Positions 10,305-21,475 of a stretch of 64,000 bases of DNA are shown piece after piece. A program made the position numbers and the translations under genes. Source of the DNA: Pyrenochaeta sp. MPI-SDFR-AT-0127 (lineage: Eukaryota > Ascomycota > Dothideomycetes > Pleosporales > Cucurbitariaceae); NCBI GenBank assembly GCA_020747015.1, contig JAGTJM010000006.1:1-64000 (forward strand), read 5' to 3'. A model generated the notes under the pieces. It saw only the letters and a list, made by a program, of their open reading frames with translations. It searched no databases and was not told where the DNA came from. Each line of letters opens with the position of its first letter. The stretch's first letter is position 1.

Positions 10305-12197
10305 TCAGCCAAGGAACTTTTCAACAGCGTTCGCAACGCCCTGCAAATCTTCAAAAACATGCCAATGCCCCACATTCTCCAGCACCTGCAGGCTCGCCTT
10401 CCCTTTCAATGCCTCTAAGTACTTCTCGCATAACTGTGGCGGCGAGACCTTATCCTCACTACCAGTCACAATCAGCGTCTTTGCTTGGATCGAACCAAAA
10501 TTGAGTTCCCTTGCCCCAGCAAGCGCCCCACACGCTTTCGCATAGCCTTCCGGGTCTTGACTAAGGAGTGACATCCGCACCGCTGCTACCGCAAGTTGAT
10601 TCGAGGTCTTTGTTTTCTCAGATGTACCCGCCGTAGCAATAGCATCAGTAACAGCTGCCATACCCTTTGTACGTACAATATCCGCACGCGCATATGTGGC
10701 GGCCCGACTGGTCTCCGGAAGGGGTGAGGGTGGTGGCCCGATCAGTATAAGCTTGGAGACCTTGTCAGGATGTGTCAGCACAAATTGTACTGCAACCAGG
10801 CACCCCATGGAGTGCGCTACAACTGTGGCGCCTGAAGTGATATTTTGTGTCTTGAACACTCCGTTCACGTCTGCCGCGAAAGACTCGATACTGAGTTTGC
10901 TAAGCGATGAGGTTGGTGACAAGCCATGCCCTTCAAGGTCAAGCGAGTGTAAGGAATGTGACTTTTCGAGGCCTAGAGATTGAATAAGCGGGGTGTAGAA
11001 CTCTGCACTACCGCCGAGACCGTGTATGAAGACAATTGGTGGTCCCGAATTATTGCTCAAGTTCTGGTAATAGAGACGTTTGTTGTTGATCTGCGTTAGC
11101 GAAGCGGAATCGATGCTCTTGGTTGCATTACTTTGCCCTAGGTGGGTCATATTTGCAACTTGGCTGACGATGGGATTTGTAGATTCTGGCTCTCCGATGC
11201 GGTTCGTCAAAGTACCCAAACCTGTCACTGACACGGCTACAGTATCTCCAGAGTTGAGGTAGATAGGTGGCTTCCGTCCGATACCAACACCTGCGGGCTG
11301 CTCTAGAATTAATTATCTGATATAATAACGTTCATAAATGGGAACCTCAACTTACAGTTCCCGTTGCAAGGACATCGCCCGGCATCAGTGTTTGTCCTTC
11401 TGACATTGTCTTGATCAGGAATGGGATTGAGAAAATCAGATCATCTGTTGTTGCATTCTGTCGAAGCTCCCCATTAACGTGCGTCTGTATTCGCAGGATC
11501 TTATCAAGCTTCGATGCAGGTACAGCTATCGGGCCCTTGTTCGAAATTAGAGTTTATTCATTGAAATCGTAGGAGTTGTACATGCCATCGGACAGAACGT
11601 ATCTGGTGACTTCCCAATATAAAATTGCTTGTGATCTCTTTGTCGTTCACGTGCTGTTACATCATTCACGATAGTATAGCCCCACACATGGCTCATCGCA
11701 TCCGCCTCTGATATGCGGAAACCTGCCTTGCCGATGATAACTCCAATCTCGCCTTCATAATCAATGGTGTCCGTGAATTCTGGGTGTGGAAAGATCTCCT
11801 CGCCATCCGCAATAATCGATGTGAAACGCTTGGTGAAAATCACGGGATGGGAAGGCGTGTCAACTTTGTCCGAGCTGTCAAATCCAGAACTGTTGAACTC
11901 TTTCGCGTGTTCGGCATAGTTCTTGCCTACGCAGAGAATGTCTCGACCTGTGAATGGAGGAAGGATTTTGGTTGATGCAGCGGGTACAGCTTCGCCTGCG
12001 CTGACGACATTGGACTCGCCTACTTCAATAATCTGGTATAGATTATCTATTGGTGTCCCAGATATAAAGGCCAATGGCTGAATAGTCTCCTTTGAGAGGT
12101 CGTAGTGTCCGACAAGGGTCCGTCCAGTCTGGTTATCTTTGTATGAAACGTAGTTTGTAAAGGACGTGTGCCCGTTGGCTGAGTCGACTAAACCCAT
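10305..12197 (-). CDS. fumarylacetoacetate hydrolase / alpha-beta hydrolase fusion protein
   Basis: One 594-aa protein from exons 12197-11586, 11535-11356 and 11297-10305 (612, 180 and 993 nt, all whole codons). Residues 1 to about 290 form a FAH-family domain: LCVGKNYAEHAKEF, the metal-ligand motif DYEGEIGVIIG, GYTIVNDVTARERQ, DTFCPMGPIAVPASKL and the terminal SVTGLGTLTNRIG. After a short linker comes a complete alpha/beta hydrolase: VFIHGLGGS (oxyanion region), nucleophile elbow AHSMG, acid GSEDKVSPP and catalytic His in NVGHWH. FAH-fold enzymes hydrolyse or decarboxylate 2-oxo/enol acids and ABH enzymes cleave C-C or ester bonds; both occur in aromatic meta-cleavage pathways, so sequential steps are likely. 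The first intron (11585-11536) appears to use a GC donor. The gene is divergent from the GPR1/FUN34 gene across a 654-bp promoter region. Substrate is unknown. Confidence 0.88.
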
Positions 12198-12851
12198 AGT
12201 GACGAGCCGTATATAAGATCTTCAATGCTAATATTTGGTATTTAGGGTCGATGAGGGGACGTGTGAGCAGTAGTTTTTTTCCTTATGAACGCCATGCAAC
12301 CGATAAATAAAAGCTATGACAGAGCTAACCACAGCTCAACACAGAAGCTATGCCTGAATTCGGCGCTCTCTCCCGAACGTTGCAGCCGTCTTCCTTTGCA
12401 AGTCATCCGAGCGTGGACACGGTCCGGGCTCGTGGACATGCGGACATGGCGGTGATGGCGAGCGTCGTGCGGGGCTGGTCAAGTCTCCGGAGCGGAGATG
12501 GCGGAGCGCGCTTGCCCTATTGTGGAATAGAATCTGCTGCCTCCATACTACCATCGCATAATTGCGTAAGATCAATGTGTTTCGTACGGAGAGGGTTCAG
12601 CTAATGCGGGGCCCCGGATTGAATGGACGACTGTTGTCTCGCCGAGCGACGATGCATGGCGGCGATGGCGTTCTAGTAAAGGGGTTCACTGGCTGGATAT
12701 CAACTCAAGCCGGTGCTGCGTATATGGTCATTGGGCTCCAAAAGCAGATTGCTTCAAGCAGATAACTTTTTTTATAGGTATTGGTTGACATACATACCAG
12801 CCACCAGCTTCAGACTCTCTACCTTCACCAACATTTATCAACGGATCCATC
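12198..12851. other. shared divergent promoter region
   Basis: A 654-bp spacer between two divergent genes, the FAH/hydrolase fusion and the GPR1/FUN34 gene. It is GC-rich in the middle, with several CGG triplets and a CTCCGGAG palindrome near 12484-12491. Such triplets are the type bound by Zn2Cys6 regulators, and one is encoded at 17-19 kb. The link is speculative. Confidence 0.4.
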
Positions 12852-13696
12852 ATGGCTCGCACATCATCAAGCGACGATATCAACATGGAGAAAGCCCAGA
12901 TATCTCCTCATCACCTTGAGAAGCTTCGAACAGCAGGCGGTCATGTTGCCAGCACTGATCAACCATCTCTCCCCGTCGTTCATAGACGCCTCGCCAACCC
13001 AGCTCCCTTAGGCCTGCTGTCTTTCGCCACTGGCATATTCCTCATCTCTATCCTCGGCGTCCATGCGCGCGGAATCCAGACTCCCAATGTTCTTGTGGGT
13101 GTGCTGATGTTCTTTGGTGGGGTATGCCAATTCATCGCAGGTATTATGGAGTTTGTGGCCGGAAATACATTTGGTGCAACAGTATTCCCATCATATGCCG
13201 CATTCAACTTGTCGTATGCCATGATATTCATTCCAGGAACAGGAATTATTGCATGTAAGTCATGGTGCAATTGAATTTGAAGTACGCTCAGTGCCTGATC
13301 TTGTTATAGCGTACATGGATACGGCAACTGGTCAATTGCGCCCGGAGTTCAATCAAGCGCTGGCAATGTACTGTTGGGCATGGTTCATCCTGACCGTCAT
13401 ATATACCATTGCGGCCGTGCGAAGCTCTTGGGTTTTATTCTTGACACTATTCTTCCTTGATGTGGAGCTCTTGCTTCTCGCTGCTGGATACATGGTGAAC
13501 AGCAGCTCCGTCTTAGTGGCAGCCAACTCGGTTGGTTTTATCGTTGGCTTCTTTGCCTGTAAGTGGACGTTCATATGTATGCAGAAGGCTCCGTTCTGAC
13601 TACTTCACAGACTGGGCGGGATGCGCCGGACTTTGGGCCGACGGACTTACACCCATCACACTTCCAGTATTCCCGATGTCAAAGAAGCAAGATTAG
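12852..13696 (+). CDS. GPR1/FUN34/YaaH family membrane protein
   Basis: Integral membrane protein of the acetate/succinate-proton symporter and ammonia-export family (Ady2/Ato, GPR1, YaaH). Exons 12852-13254, 13310-13558 and 13611-13696 give 245 aa; introns are 55 and 52 nt. The cytosolic N-terminus of about 50 residues is followed by the family signature NPAPLGLLSFATG. Six hydrophobic segments follow, including GGVCQFIAGIMEFVAGNTFG, also typical of the family. The protein ends in MSKKQD, a basic tail. The ATG chosen lies in TCATCATGGC; a second Met 11 codons later is possible. Divergent from the FAH/hydrolase fusion, it could import a small organic acid used or produced by the neighbouring enzymes. 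Family is secure, substrate inferred. Confidence 0.92.
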
Positions 13697-14127
13697 ATGA
13701 ATGATCGTCATAAAGTAAGCTCCTCAGAAGAACGGAAAAAGTCTAGAGATTTGAGGCTCAAGGGACTTGGTGCGCGGTACCCAGATCTTTTATACTGAGT
13801 GGTGGCAAAACTGGTTTTAGAAACAGTCATAATTAGTCGTGAAATTTACAGTCCTGTTGGCGTCATTTTGAAGGGTCCGTACGCTTTGTTTCTCCCAGGA
13901 TCGATTTGAATACGCTGACATTCGTCTTTTTTGCCATGTGATAGCATTGGGGTGAGAACAAGAGAAGCTGTTTGTCACGATCGTCTTCGGTGGCATGAGA
14001 TAGAAATCGGCCAAGCGTTGAGATCATTTATTGAAACACCCAAAGGCTATATGGTTTATGATATGATATACGCATTTCCATCCTGATTAATTTCCTCGTC
14101 GCTCATTCCAGCACATCACCACGTTAT
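13697..14127. other. convergent intergenic region
   Basis: Lies between the 3' ends of the membrane-protein gene and the cytochrome b5-domain gene. No gene or repeat is seen. Confidence 0.5.
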
Positions 14128-14667
14128 CTACCAATCATCCTGTCCCGCACCACCCAACCTCTTCAGCCCTACAAACTTTGGTCTCTCCTTCCACCTATTT
14201 TTCACACCCTCCGTTCTCGCAACTCTCAGCGGGAACCCCCACTCCTTCATCACATCCCTCGAATGGAAACGCCAAAACTGTCATGAGCAATCCTGACCTC
14301 GGAAACTCTCAATAACCTGTCGACCACCCGGGTGGTCGTGCACGAACTGCGTACAGTCGTACACTATGTTCTCAACCACGATGTACAGCGGGTCTTCTGG
14401 GAGCTCATTGCGAGGTCCTGAGTTTGAAGCGAGAGCTTGGATCTCAGCAGCGGAGAAGAATGGTAGCTCGGAGTCGGGAGTGTCTAGGGAAGCAAATGGC
14501 AAAGATTGAGATATTTCGTGCGGTGTGATTGACGATATTGAAATGTCTTCTATGTGTGAGATTTCTTGCACGTCTGCTTCAAGTTTGACCTTGATGTCAT
14601 GCGGCGATTGGACTTGCTCCGGATGTAGAGGGAGAGTGTTATTGCGCAGCGCCTTCAACCAACCCAT
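14128..14667 (-). CDS. cytochrome b5-domain protein interrupted by an in-frame TGA
   Basis: Small heme-binding-domain protein starting MGWLKAL. Conventional translation gives 128 aa, ending at TGA (14283-14281) directly after FRGQDCS. The same frame then continues without shift for 50 more codons to TAG (14130-14128), starting QFWRFHSRDVMKEWGF. In this family the region normally reads DCSWQFWRFHS, so TGA stands exactly where a Trp codon (TGG) is expected. The first axial heme ligand is in HDHPGGR; the second His, in RFHS, lies beyond the stop. The truncated product should not bind heme. Possible explanations are a nonsense mutation, a sequencing error, translational readthrough or mRNA editing. 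The gene is divergent from the amidohydrolase across 568 bp. Confidence 0.75.
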
Positions 14668-15235
14668 GTTGGGGTTTTGGGACTTGCTTGTCGAGGAAAG
14701 CTAAGGTCGACGGTTCCGCTGTGACGATGTTGGGGAATCAGATCCTCGTACATACACTCGTCCTTTGAGCCGAGGACGAATGGTAGGAAACACGCGCCAC
14801 AAGAACAGCATGCACCTGCAATTCCACGACTATTTCTTGTTGTGTGACTTTGTGTTGGCATCGGAGCACTAGGCGCGGACATAGCGGCTGTTCAACCGCA
14901 TGATCGGATGCTAACGGGCAGCACAAAGAAGTGTATCTGTTGAAGCAGACCCGAGGGCGGAGATCGCGGACATTGTAAGGCGGATACACTAAGCCAAGTG
15001 CGTGACGTCTGGAGATCTGGATTGTTCCCCGCAATTATGTACGCAGGGTCCACCACCGCGATCCGCGAATGAATGATACCCTCACGTGAAGGTTCCGTGG
15101 CCTGTGGTCTATTAGAATGGGCACATTTAGGTCGTGGTAATCATCACTATCGATTTTGGAAAAGATTTCGCATGCTCTAAAACCAGTGTTCGCTGACAAC
15201 CCTTCTCTGAATATATATCGCTTGAACTCAACGCA
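14668..15235. other. shared divergent promoter region
   Basis: A 568-bp spacer between the cytochrome b5-domain gene and the amidohydrolase gene. A Cys-containing open frame at 14655-14882 (minus) overlaps the b5 start and has no recognisable domain; I treat it as 5' UTR. An AT-rich ATATATAT stretch sits about 25 nt before the amidohydrolase ATG. Confidence 0.45.
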
Positions 15236-16858
15236 ATGGCTCCAGCACGCCTTGAAGAGCCGCCGGTGTCATGGCCACCAGTTGATGTTGAGCCTAAACC
15301 CTACCAAGGGGCTCCTCGAAATGTCGAACCAATTAGTAACATTGAATGGGACAAGGGACTTCAGCCTAAGCAGTACAGTATCTTTGGCACGCATCCAGAA
15401 TCGAAAGTTCTCTTCCTGGACGTAAATATACTAGACTCCACAGGCAAAGAGCCCTATCGTGGAGACGTTTTGATTGAAGGTCAGTGTTTCATGGGAGAGC
15501 GTTGGGCCTGCTATCTTTGGATGAGTTGCTAATGCTTCACTGCAGGAGAACGATTCGCTGCAGTTGGTGAGGTACCGAATGTAGAGGAGCTAAAGTCACA
15601 GGCTGGCGTCAGAGTCTTCAATGGGAGAGGACGCACATTGATGTCCGGTCTGGGAGATGGTCACACACATTTCAGCTGGAATGGTGGCGACCTCGATCAA
15701 CTGGGCACCTTAGGCGTTGAAGAACATACACTCCTAACAATGCGAAGTGCGCAATGCTTCCTCGACTCCGGCTACACCATGTGCTTTGGCGCAGCATCTG
15801 CAAAAGAAAGGCTGGACGTCGTGATCCGGGATGCAATCAATGCGGGAGACATTCCTGGCCCTCGATATCTTGCAAATGGCAAAGAAATGGCGCGACGAGG
15901 AGGCGAACTCGTTGGAGGCATCACGGCCTTTGCTGACGGGCCGGAGGAGATGCGAGAGGTGATCAAGCATCACGTCGGTCTCGGCGTCGATAACATAAAG
16001 CTGAGCATGTCCGGCGAGGAGGTAGGAGGCCAAGCCAAGTCCTGCGCAAGTTACTATTCTGACTAACGTACACAGATTACGGAGATTCGATCGGCTCAAG
16101 ACTGCTACTTCACCAATGAGGAGACTGCGGCATGCGTAGATGAGGCACATAAACATGGTAAAAGATTATGCTCTCACGCCCGGGCCCGCGACTCAGTCAT
16201 CATGTCCGTCAAGCATGGGATCGAAGCCATCTTCCATGCCTCCTATATCGATGACGAGGGTATGAATATGCTTGAAAAGGCAAAGACCAAACATGTCGTG
16301 GTCCCCGCGATCAACTGGCTTATTTGCACTCTTTACGAAGCGGAAGCATTTGGCTACCCAAAAGCAGCAGCCGAGAAAGCCGGGTACAAGCGAGAACTCG
16401 ATACAGCTATCGCTGGGTTGCGAGAGATGCATCGTCGGGGCATTGTTGTCCTACCTGGTGGCGACTACGGCTTTGCATGGACACCACACGGCACATATAC
16501 TCGAGACCTGGAGCATTTCGTAAAGCTCCTGGGCTTTACTGAGCACGAAGCCATCATCTCAGCCACGGCGGGCGTAGCAGCCCAGTTCATGCAGTCCCAC
16601 GAGCTGGGTAAAGTACAGCCTGGCTATTATGCCGATTGTATCTTGGTAGATGGGAATCCTCTTGAAGATATAGCAATACTGCAGGACCATGATAAGCTGA
16701 ACATTATATGTATCAACGGCAGGGTACACAAGGCTGGGCGCAGGGAGTATGTGCCTCCGCCCATTTCGGGACAAGACAACGACACACATGTGATAGTTCC
16801 GGATAAAGAATATCCGACGGTGAAAAAGGCTATGCAGATTGAGGCAAAGCTGTACTGA
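15236..16858 (+). CDS. amidohydrolase (imidazolonepropionase-like)
   Basis: Metal-dependent hydrolase of the amidohydrolase superfamily, probably cytosolic, since no signal peptide is seen. Exons 15236-15479, 15546-16021 and 16076-16858 give 500 aa. The N-terminal beta-sandwich part includes GDVLIEGERFAAVGEV, and the TIM-barrel begins with the metal-binding GLGDGHTHFSW (HxH). DNIKLSMSG has a Lys in the position expected of the carbamylated metal bridge. Further His ligands are likely in CSHARA and IFHASY. A C-terminal GGDYGFAWTPHGT precedes the return beta-sandwich (GYYADCILVDGNPLEDI). The family cleaves C-N bonds, for example in cyclic amides and peptidyl derivatives; substrate cannot be read from sequence. 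Its setting beside the FAH fusion, dehydrogenase and FMO suggests a degradative pathway. Confidence 0.9.
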
Positions 16859-16945
16859 TTTTGTAATGTATTTTGGCGCCATAGCGTTTATCTTCGTCCC
16901 CAGAATCTGAGAGATCTTCTGTATAGCAATTGTGGATTTCACTGT

Positions 16946-19116
16946 TTATCCCACGCAACTAGCGACTGGCATACTACTTAAAATTGAGTCCCATTGATTC
17001 CAGGCGACTCCAGAAGGCGTCAACCAAAATTGAGGGTCCAAATGGTCAAACATGTTGTCTACAACTGCCGGCATGGATTGGCAAGTTTCGTCGACCTCAT
17101 TACCAGAACTTGGCCAATCTGAAACGCGATCTGACTCTGGGGGTGATTGTAGGTGGTTCCGCGAGAATGTGTTCTGACCTAGCGGATGATTGGATGATCG
17201 TTGGCTGCCAATCTCGATCGACCATGTTTCAATCGTGTTTCTGAAGCACACTGTGAGCAAAGGAAGGCTTGTTATGATCACAGATCAATGGTAGCAACTT
17301 ACAACAAATACCGGAGTACTGGAGAGGCCTTCTCGCAGATGAGGCTCACTTCAGCTAGAGTTTCGAATCTGTGTACACAATCTTGTATTAGGGGGAGGAG
17401 ATCGCCAAACGCCTCGTTCCAAGGGTGGCCAGTCAAAATTGCGATGAGAGATACGGCGGCATGGAATGCATGAAAGCTGCCTATGCCCCGAAGATACCAG
17501 CCAAAGGGTGAAAATTCTGCACGGCTCGAGAAAAGACTGTGTATCTGGAGGAGGTCTTTGGAGCTATTTATGCATCTTGTCGCCGAACGACGATACTGTG
17601 CGGTATCAGATGACAAATTTCTCATCGCTTGGTGGTGCAAAAGGAGCGTCAGTTGATGACCGTATCCGTACAGGATGTTAAGGTGCGCTTCGTGGAATAC
17701 TGGCAACGGAGCTGATGTTGAGTGAGCGAGATATTTGTCGTTCCAGCTTTGCTGTTCATTCAGAATAGCTTCGTCCATTCTATCAATGAGCGTCAATGTA
17801 GGCTGTGGTTTATTCAGTACCAGTGAGCAGATATCGCTCGAAATATCATAGAGACGGAACTTGAGAAGAAGGTAAGACATCTGAGTTGGAAGCCCAGAAG
17901 GACTTGGTAGAGCTGATTCACCGGTGATCAATTCAGTATCGTTGAGGTCTGCAGGCAGCCGGATACCTTCAGATGCATGCCGAGGGTCTGGGCCGAGATG
18001 GCCCAGAGAGGTGTTCTGAAGCATGTACAGCATCATGACACCTGCCCAGCAGCGACGTCGTTCTTCAGAACTGACGACGTCCAGGTCGAACTCGGCTGGA
18101 TCAACATGGCAACCCATGGAGAGAGCAATATGATATGTCATGCCTAATAGCGTCCAAGTTTGGCCATGGCTGTGGTTGATGCCGTAAATCAGAATGATGA
18201 GTGCCTGCAATGTTGTCACATTATGTTGCCATAGATAATTGTCCGCTTCCAAGCATTTCAAAGCGGCGTTCCGATAACGTTCCGACAGATCAGAAATCTT
18301 ACTGGCGACGGTTTTCTTCCTTGATAGGTCGCTTAGCAATTGGCTTGAATGCCCAAGTGCTGTGACTGATGTGCCCAGGATAGCAAAGAGAAGTGCTAGC
18401 CACGACAGAGGCATCGACTCTGGAGCTCTCTCGAATTCTGCATATTGTTCGCAAAATGTTGGATCATGCAGGATGTGAAACAGCTAGTATTTTTGTCAGT
18501 TATCAGGCTTGACCTTGCGGGCTCTTTGACTTACGGAGGCAAACGATTCGAAATATACTTCTTTCAGCTGCGTACAGTGACTGCGAGCTGGAAGATCAAC
18601 GAGGAGATCTTTTATATCAACTTGCTTCCTGCCAAATGGATACGGGCCAGAGCTAAGGTCTATCGAACAAGACGTAGCCTGTCGCGGGTTGGAAAGAGGC
18701 TGGCTGCTGCTGGAAGAAAGCGGAAATGATGTAAAGCGAACGTGTCCGCTCTCGGAGACAGAGAGGGCTCCCCTGCACTTTGGTAAAGGTGATAACAGCC
18801 GCGTAGATGAAGGTGCCGGTTCCCTTGAGGTTTGCGATTGTAGCAGTGACTCAAGCTTCGCGACTCTTGCAGCCAGGTCCCCATCTGGTAGCGAGGCTGT
18901 TGATATTGATCGTTCAGATAGTGGTGATGGTGGCAGAAGTGGACGAGCAGAGGATGCAGTTGAGCCGCGACCTGCGTAAAGGCAATCGGATGCTAGCCCT
19001 CGACGCACGCATGTTTCGCATGGTGGAGGTCCACGTGGCCGGCTGCAGCGTATCTTTCGAATGCGACAGGGCTCGCAACTGATGGGCAAACGCTTTTGGC
19101 GGTGCTGAGCGGACAT
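16946..19116 (-). CDS. Zn2Cys6 transcription factor
   Basis: Fungal binuclear-zinc-cluster regulator. Exons 19116-18535, 18483-17303 and 17240-16946 join to 685 aa. The DNA-binding domain is at about residues 11-47, with the spacing CxxCxxxxxxC...CxxC...C starting CEPCRIRKIRC. A Ser/Pro-rich linker with a short coiled-coil-like stretch (LAARVAKLESLLQ) follows. The middle carries the fungal-specific transcription factor domain, seen at LFHILHDPTFCEQY and ILIYGINHSHGQTWTLLGMT, with MGCHVDP and SEERRRCW. The C-terminal exon is short and acidic with aromatic residues, a plausible activation region. Translation could begin at 19194, but MSAQHRQKR just before the zinc cluster fits the family better. 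As the only regulator in the 8-21.5 kb gene run it is the obvious candidate to control it; that is inference. Confidence 0.92.
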
Positions 19117-19991
19117 GGTGGAATCACAGTTGGGACAAGGAATGGTGCGGAGAAAGCGGGGATCAGGATCGGAGCGTTCTTTATGTATCCCCACACGCTT
19201 AGTTCACCCTCCGCCACCGCTAACCACATGAGACGTAATTGAAATGTCAAGATCCGAAGGAAAACGCCATTCGGAGACCTCGGTACAGACTACCGTGGTA
19301 GAGATGGCCCTGATGGAGCGTTTTGAAGGAGAAAAATGGCTGGTCAAAAGCCGTCACGTCTCTCTGATTCCCTTGAAATTGAAGAAGAAGAGAACAAAAT
19401 TTCCTCTGCGTATATCAAACTACGAAATGTACTAAGAGTGTGCGAAACCAAAGTTTCGGACTTACAGTGTACGTAAAAATTAGCATGATCTGAATTGCTT
19501 TCCTTAGAACTGTTCCGTGGCTATTGATGTCTAACACGTGCTGGTCCAGGTGTTTTGTTGGTATTGGGGTGGGAAAGAGATTCGCGAAAGGAAAAGGCGT
19601 ACGTGTTGTGGCCGAAGGGGTGCGTAATAATCCTTCCCATCCTTGATGGCACATATCAAGACCATTGGCCACAACGCACGAGACAGCGAAGGTCTATAGT
19701 CAGCATACGCTTCCAGGTGCCAAGAGACATTACGAAGCCGTTCAATCTTCTAAACAAGTTCAGGGAGGTTATTTGTTGGCCAGTAAATTGCGAAAAGTGA
19801 ATACGGGTTCCATTGACGAAAGAGCCGGTGCTCATAAATTGGTGGGAACTCGTTATTGCTATGATCTGATGAAGGGAGAGTCTAACTCTAAGATGAGAAC
19901 AAGTTGTAGGTCTTTTAGTCTGGTCTCATGTCATTTGCATTTCCATAATAGTTTTAGTCTGTGACTTCACAATTATGCTCATTGCAGTCGA
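19117..19991. other. intergenic region
   Basis: Between the start of the regulator gene and the 3' end of the monooxygenase gene. Only short overlapping open frames without domains are present. Confidence 0.5.
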
Positions 19992-21475
19992 TTACAATCT
20001 TGCAATCAACCTCTTCTGGTTGGCGATCTTTTTTACATAGTCGTCCTTGAGCTCTAGTACCCGGAAGCCTTTGGCAGCCCAATCATCTTGCCAGGCTGGT
20101 AATTCATACGCTTCAGAGTCTTCCGCAGGTGGCCCGGCAATTTGTCGGAGGGCCTCAAAGTATTCTCCGAAGTCAGGCGCAATAGTATGAAATATATGCG
20201 TTGGACCTAGTCGCTTTAAACGGTCTTCTTCCCACAGCTTTTGTGCCTGTACGGACGGAAGCGTTCCCCGACCGGCTAGCACTCGGGCAACAGCAACAGC
20301 CTGATACTCATAGGCGCGAAATGACAAGGCTGCACGAATTTGACCTACAACGGCGAGTGTCGGATCGTCTACACGGAATGTGTGTTGGTAGAATCCAGCT
20401 AGTCGATTCTTTGCGGTGACTGGATTTGGTTGTAAAAATGGGTAAGATAATCTGTAGCCTGTTGCAAAGTACACAACATCAACGTGCCTCCCGGAGATCC
20501 AAGACCCATCGCTGAATTCGATAGTTCCACCGTTCTCAGTAGTAAATCTAGATATTTGAGGCTTTTCAACAACACCAGGAAGTTTCCACACGTTGTCGAG
20601 TGCAGGGTTTGCGTTTTGTCTGCGCAAGGAAATGACCAGCGGCGAACGCACGGAGAGACGGGTATCGAGAACGAAGTCGCTAGCAGACACAGAGCCACCA
20701 ACAACGACGACTGACTTGTTTACATAATCGTCCTGGCTACGATACTGCTTCGAATGCTGAAGTTTTTCCGGCCATTGTGCGTACCAGTCCTCAATTCCTG
20801 GGATCGGCGGTACATATGGTACTGAGTAGTGGCCCGTTGCAACTACTACTGCATCAAACCTTTCGGTCCACCAGTAATTTTTCTCTTGACCTTTACTCTT
20901 CGCTTTATTTTTCCGCAAGACGATTTCCCATTTATGAGTCTGTTCATTTTTTCGCACAGACTCAACAGTAGTGTTGAAAGTGACTCGATAATAGTACTTT
21001 GCGAAAATGTCTTCGAGATAATCTGCAACAATCTTCCAAGGCCGAGTCGGATTGGCTTGCCCAAACCTCTCGACGCTGAGAGCAGAGTTGACCTTCGGGG
21101 TGGAGGCATAGGTAAATTCCATTACCGAAATGCCTACATTACTGTCAAGGTAGGAGTAAAGTCCTGTTCTGGACGTGGTGTCCTCTGATAGCTCATCCCC
21201 GAATGAAGGAAGTTGATCTGGGATAGAATTGGCTCTGGGCTGGGCGAATACTGAAGCAAAAGAATCTGGTTGCTCGTCGTAGAGCCTGAAAGTCTTCAGC
21301 ATTGCTCTTGTTATCCAAGCGGGTGATCTTACCAGGTACCACCAGCGCGATCACGTCGCTCAAAGACTTTGATCGTGTCAAAGACCTTCTCTTCCTCCAA
21401 AGCCTTCACCGCTGAGAGTCCTGATGGTCCTGCACCGATCACAGCCACGCTCCGAATTCTTTGTTCTCTCCCCAT
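19992..21475 (-). CDS. flavin-containing monooxygenase
   Basis: FAD- and NADPH-dependent monooxygenase that oxygenates N, S or carbonyl groups. Exons 21475-21333 and 21285-19992 give 478 aa; the intron is 47 nt. The FAD-binding GAGPSGLSAVKALEEE is near the N-terminus. VVVATGHYSVPYVPPIPG precedes the FMO-identifying region, seen in degenerate form at LQHSKQYRS. The second dinucleotide fold is VVVGGSVSASD, and FATGYRLSYPF is the conserved downstream ATG motif. I start at MGREQRIRSV rather than at the upstream in-frame Met (21619), because the FAD motif normally lies within 20 residues of the N-terminus. It is the last gene of the putative catabolic run. A Baeyer-Villiger function cannot be told apart from N- or S-oxidation here. 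Confidence 0.9.

Noticed and set aside
12470..12500. CGG-rich palindrome as a binding site for the local Zn2Cys6 regulator
   Set aside because: CGG triplets are frequent in this GC-rich spacer and the regulator's site is unknown, so no site was called.
14655..14882. 75-codon Cys-containing frame upstream of the b5-domain gene
   Set aside because: It overlaps the start of the b5 gene in another frame and lacks any family match by eye; more likely 5' UTR.
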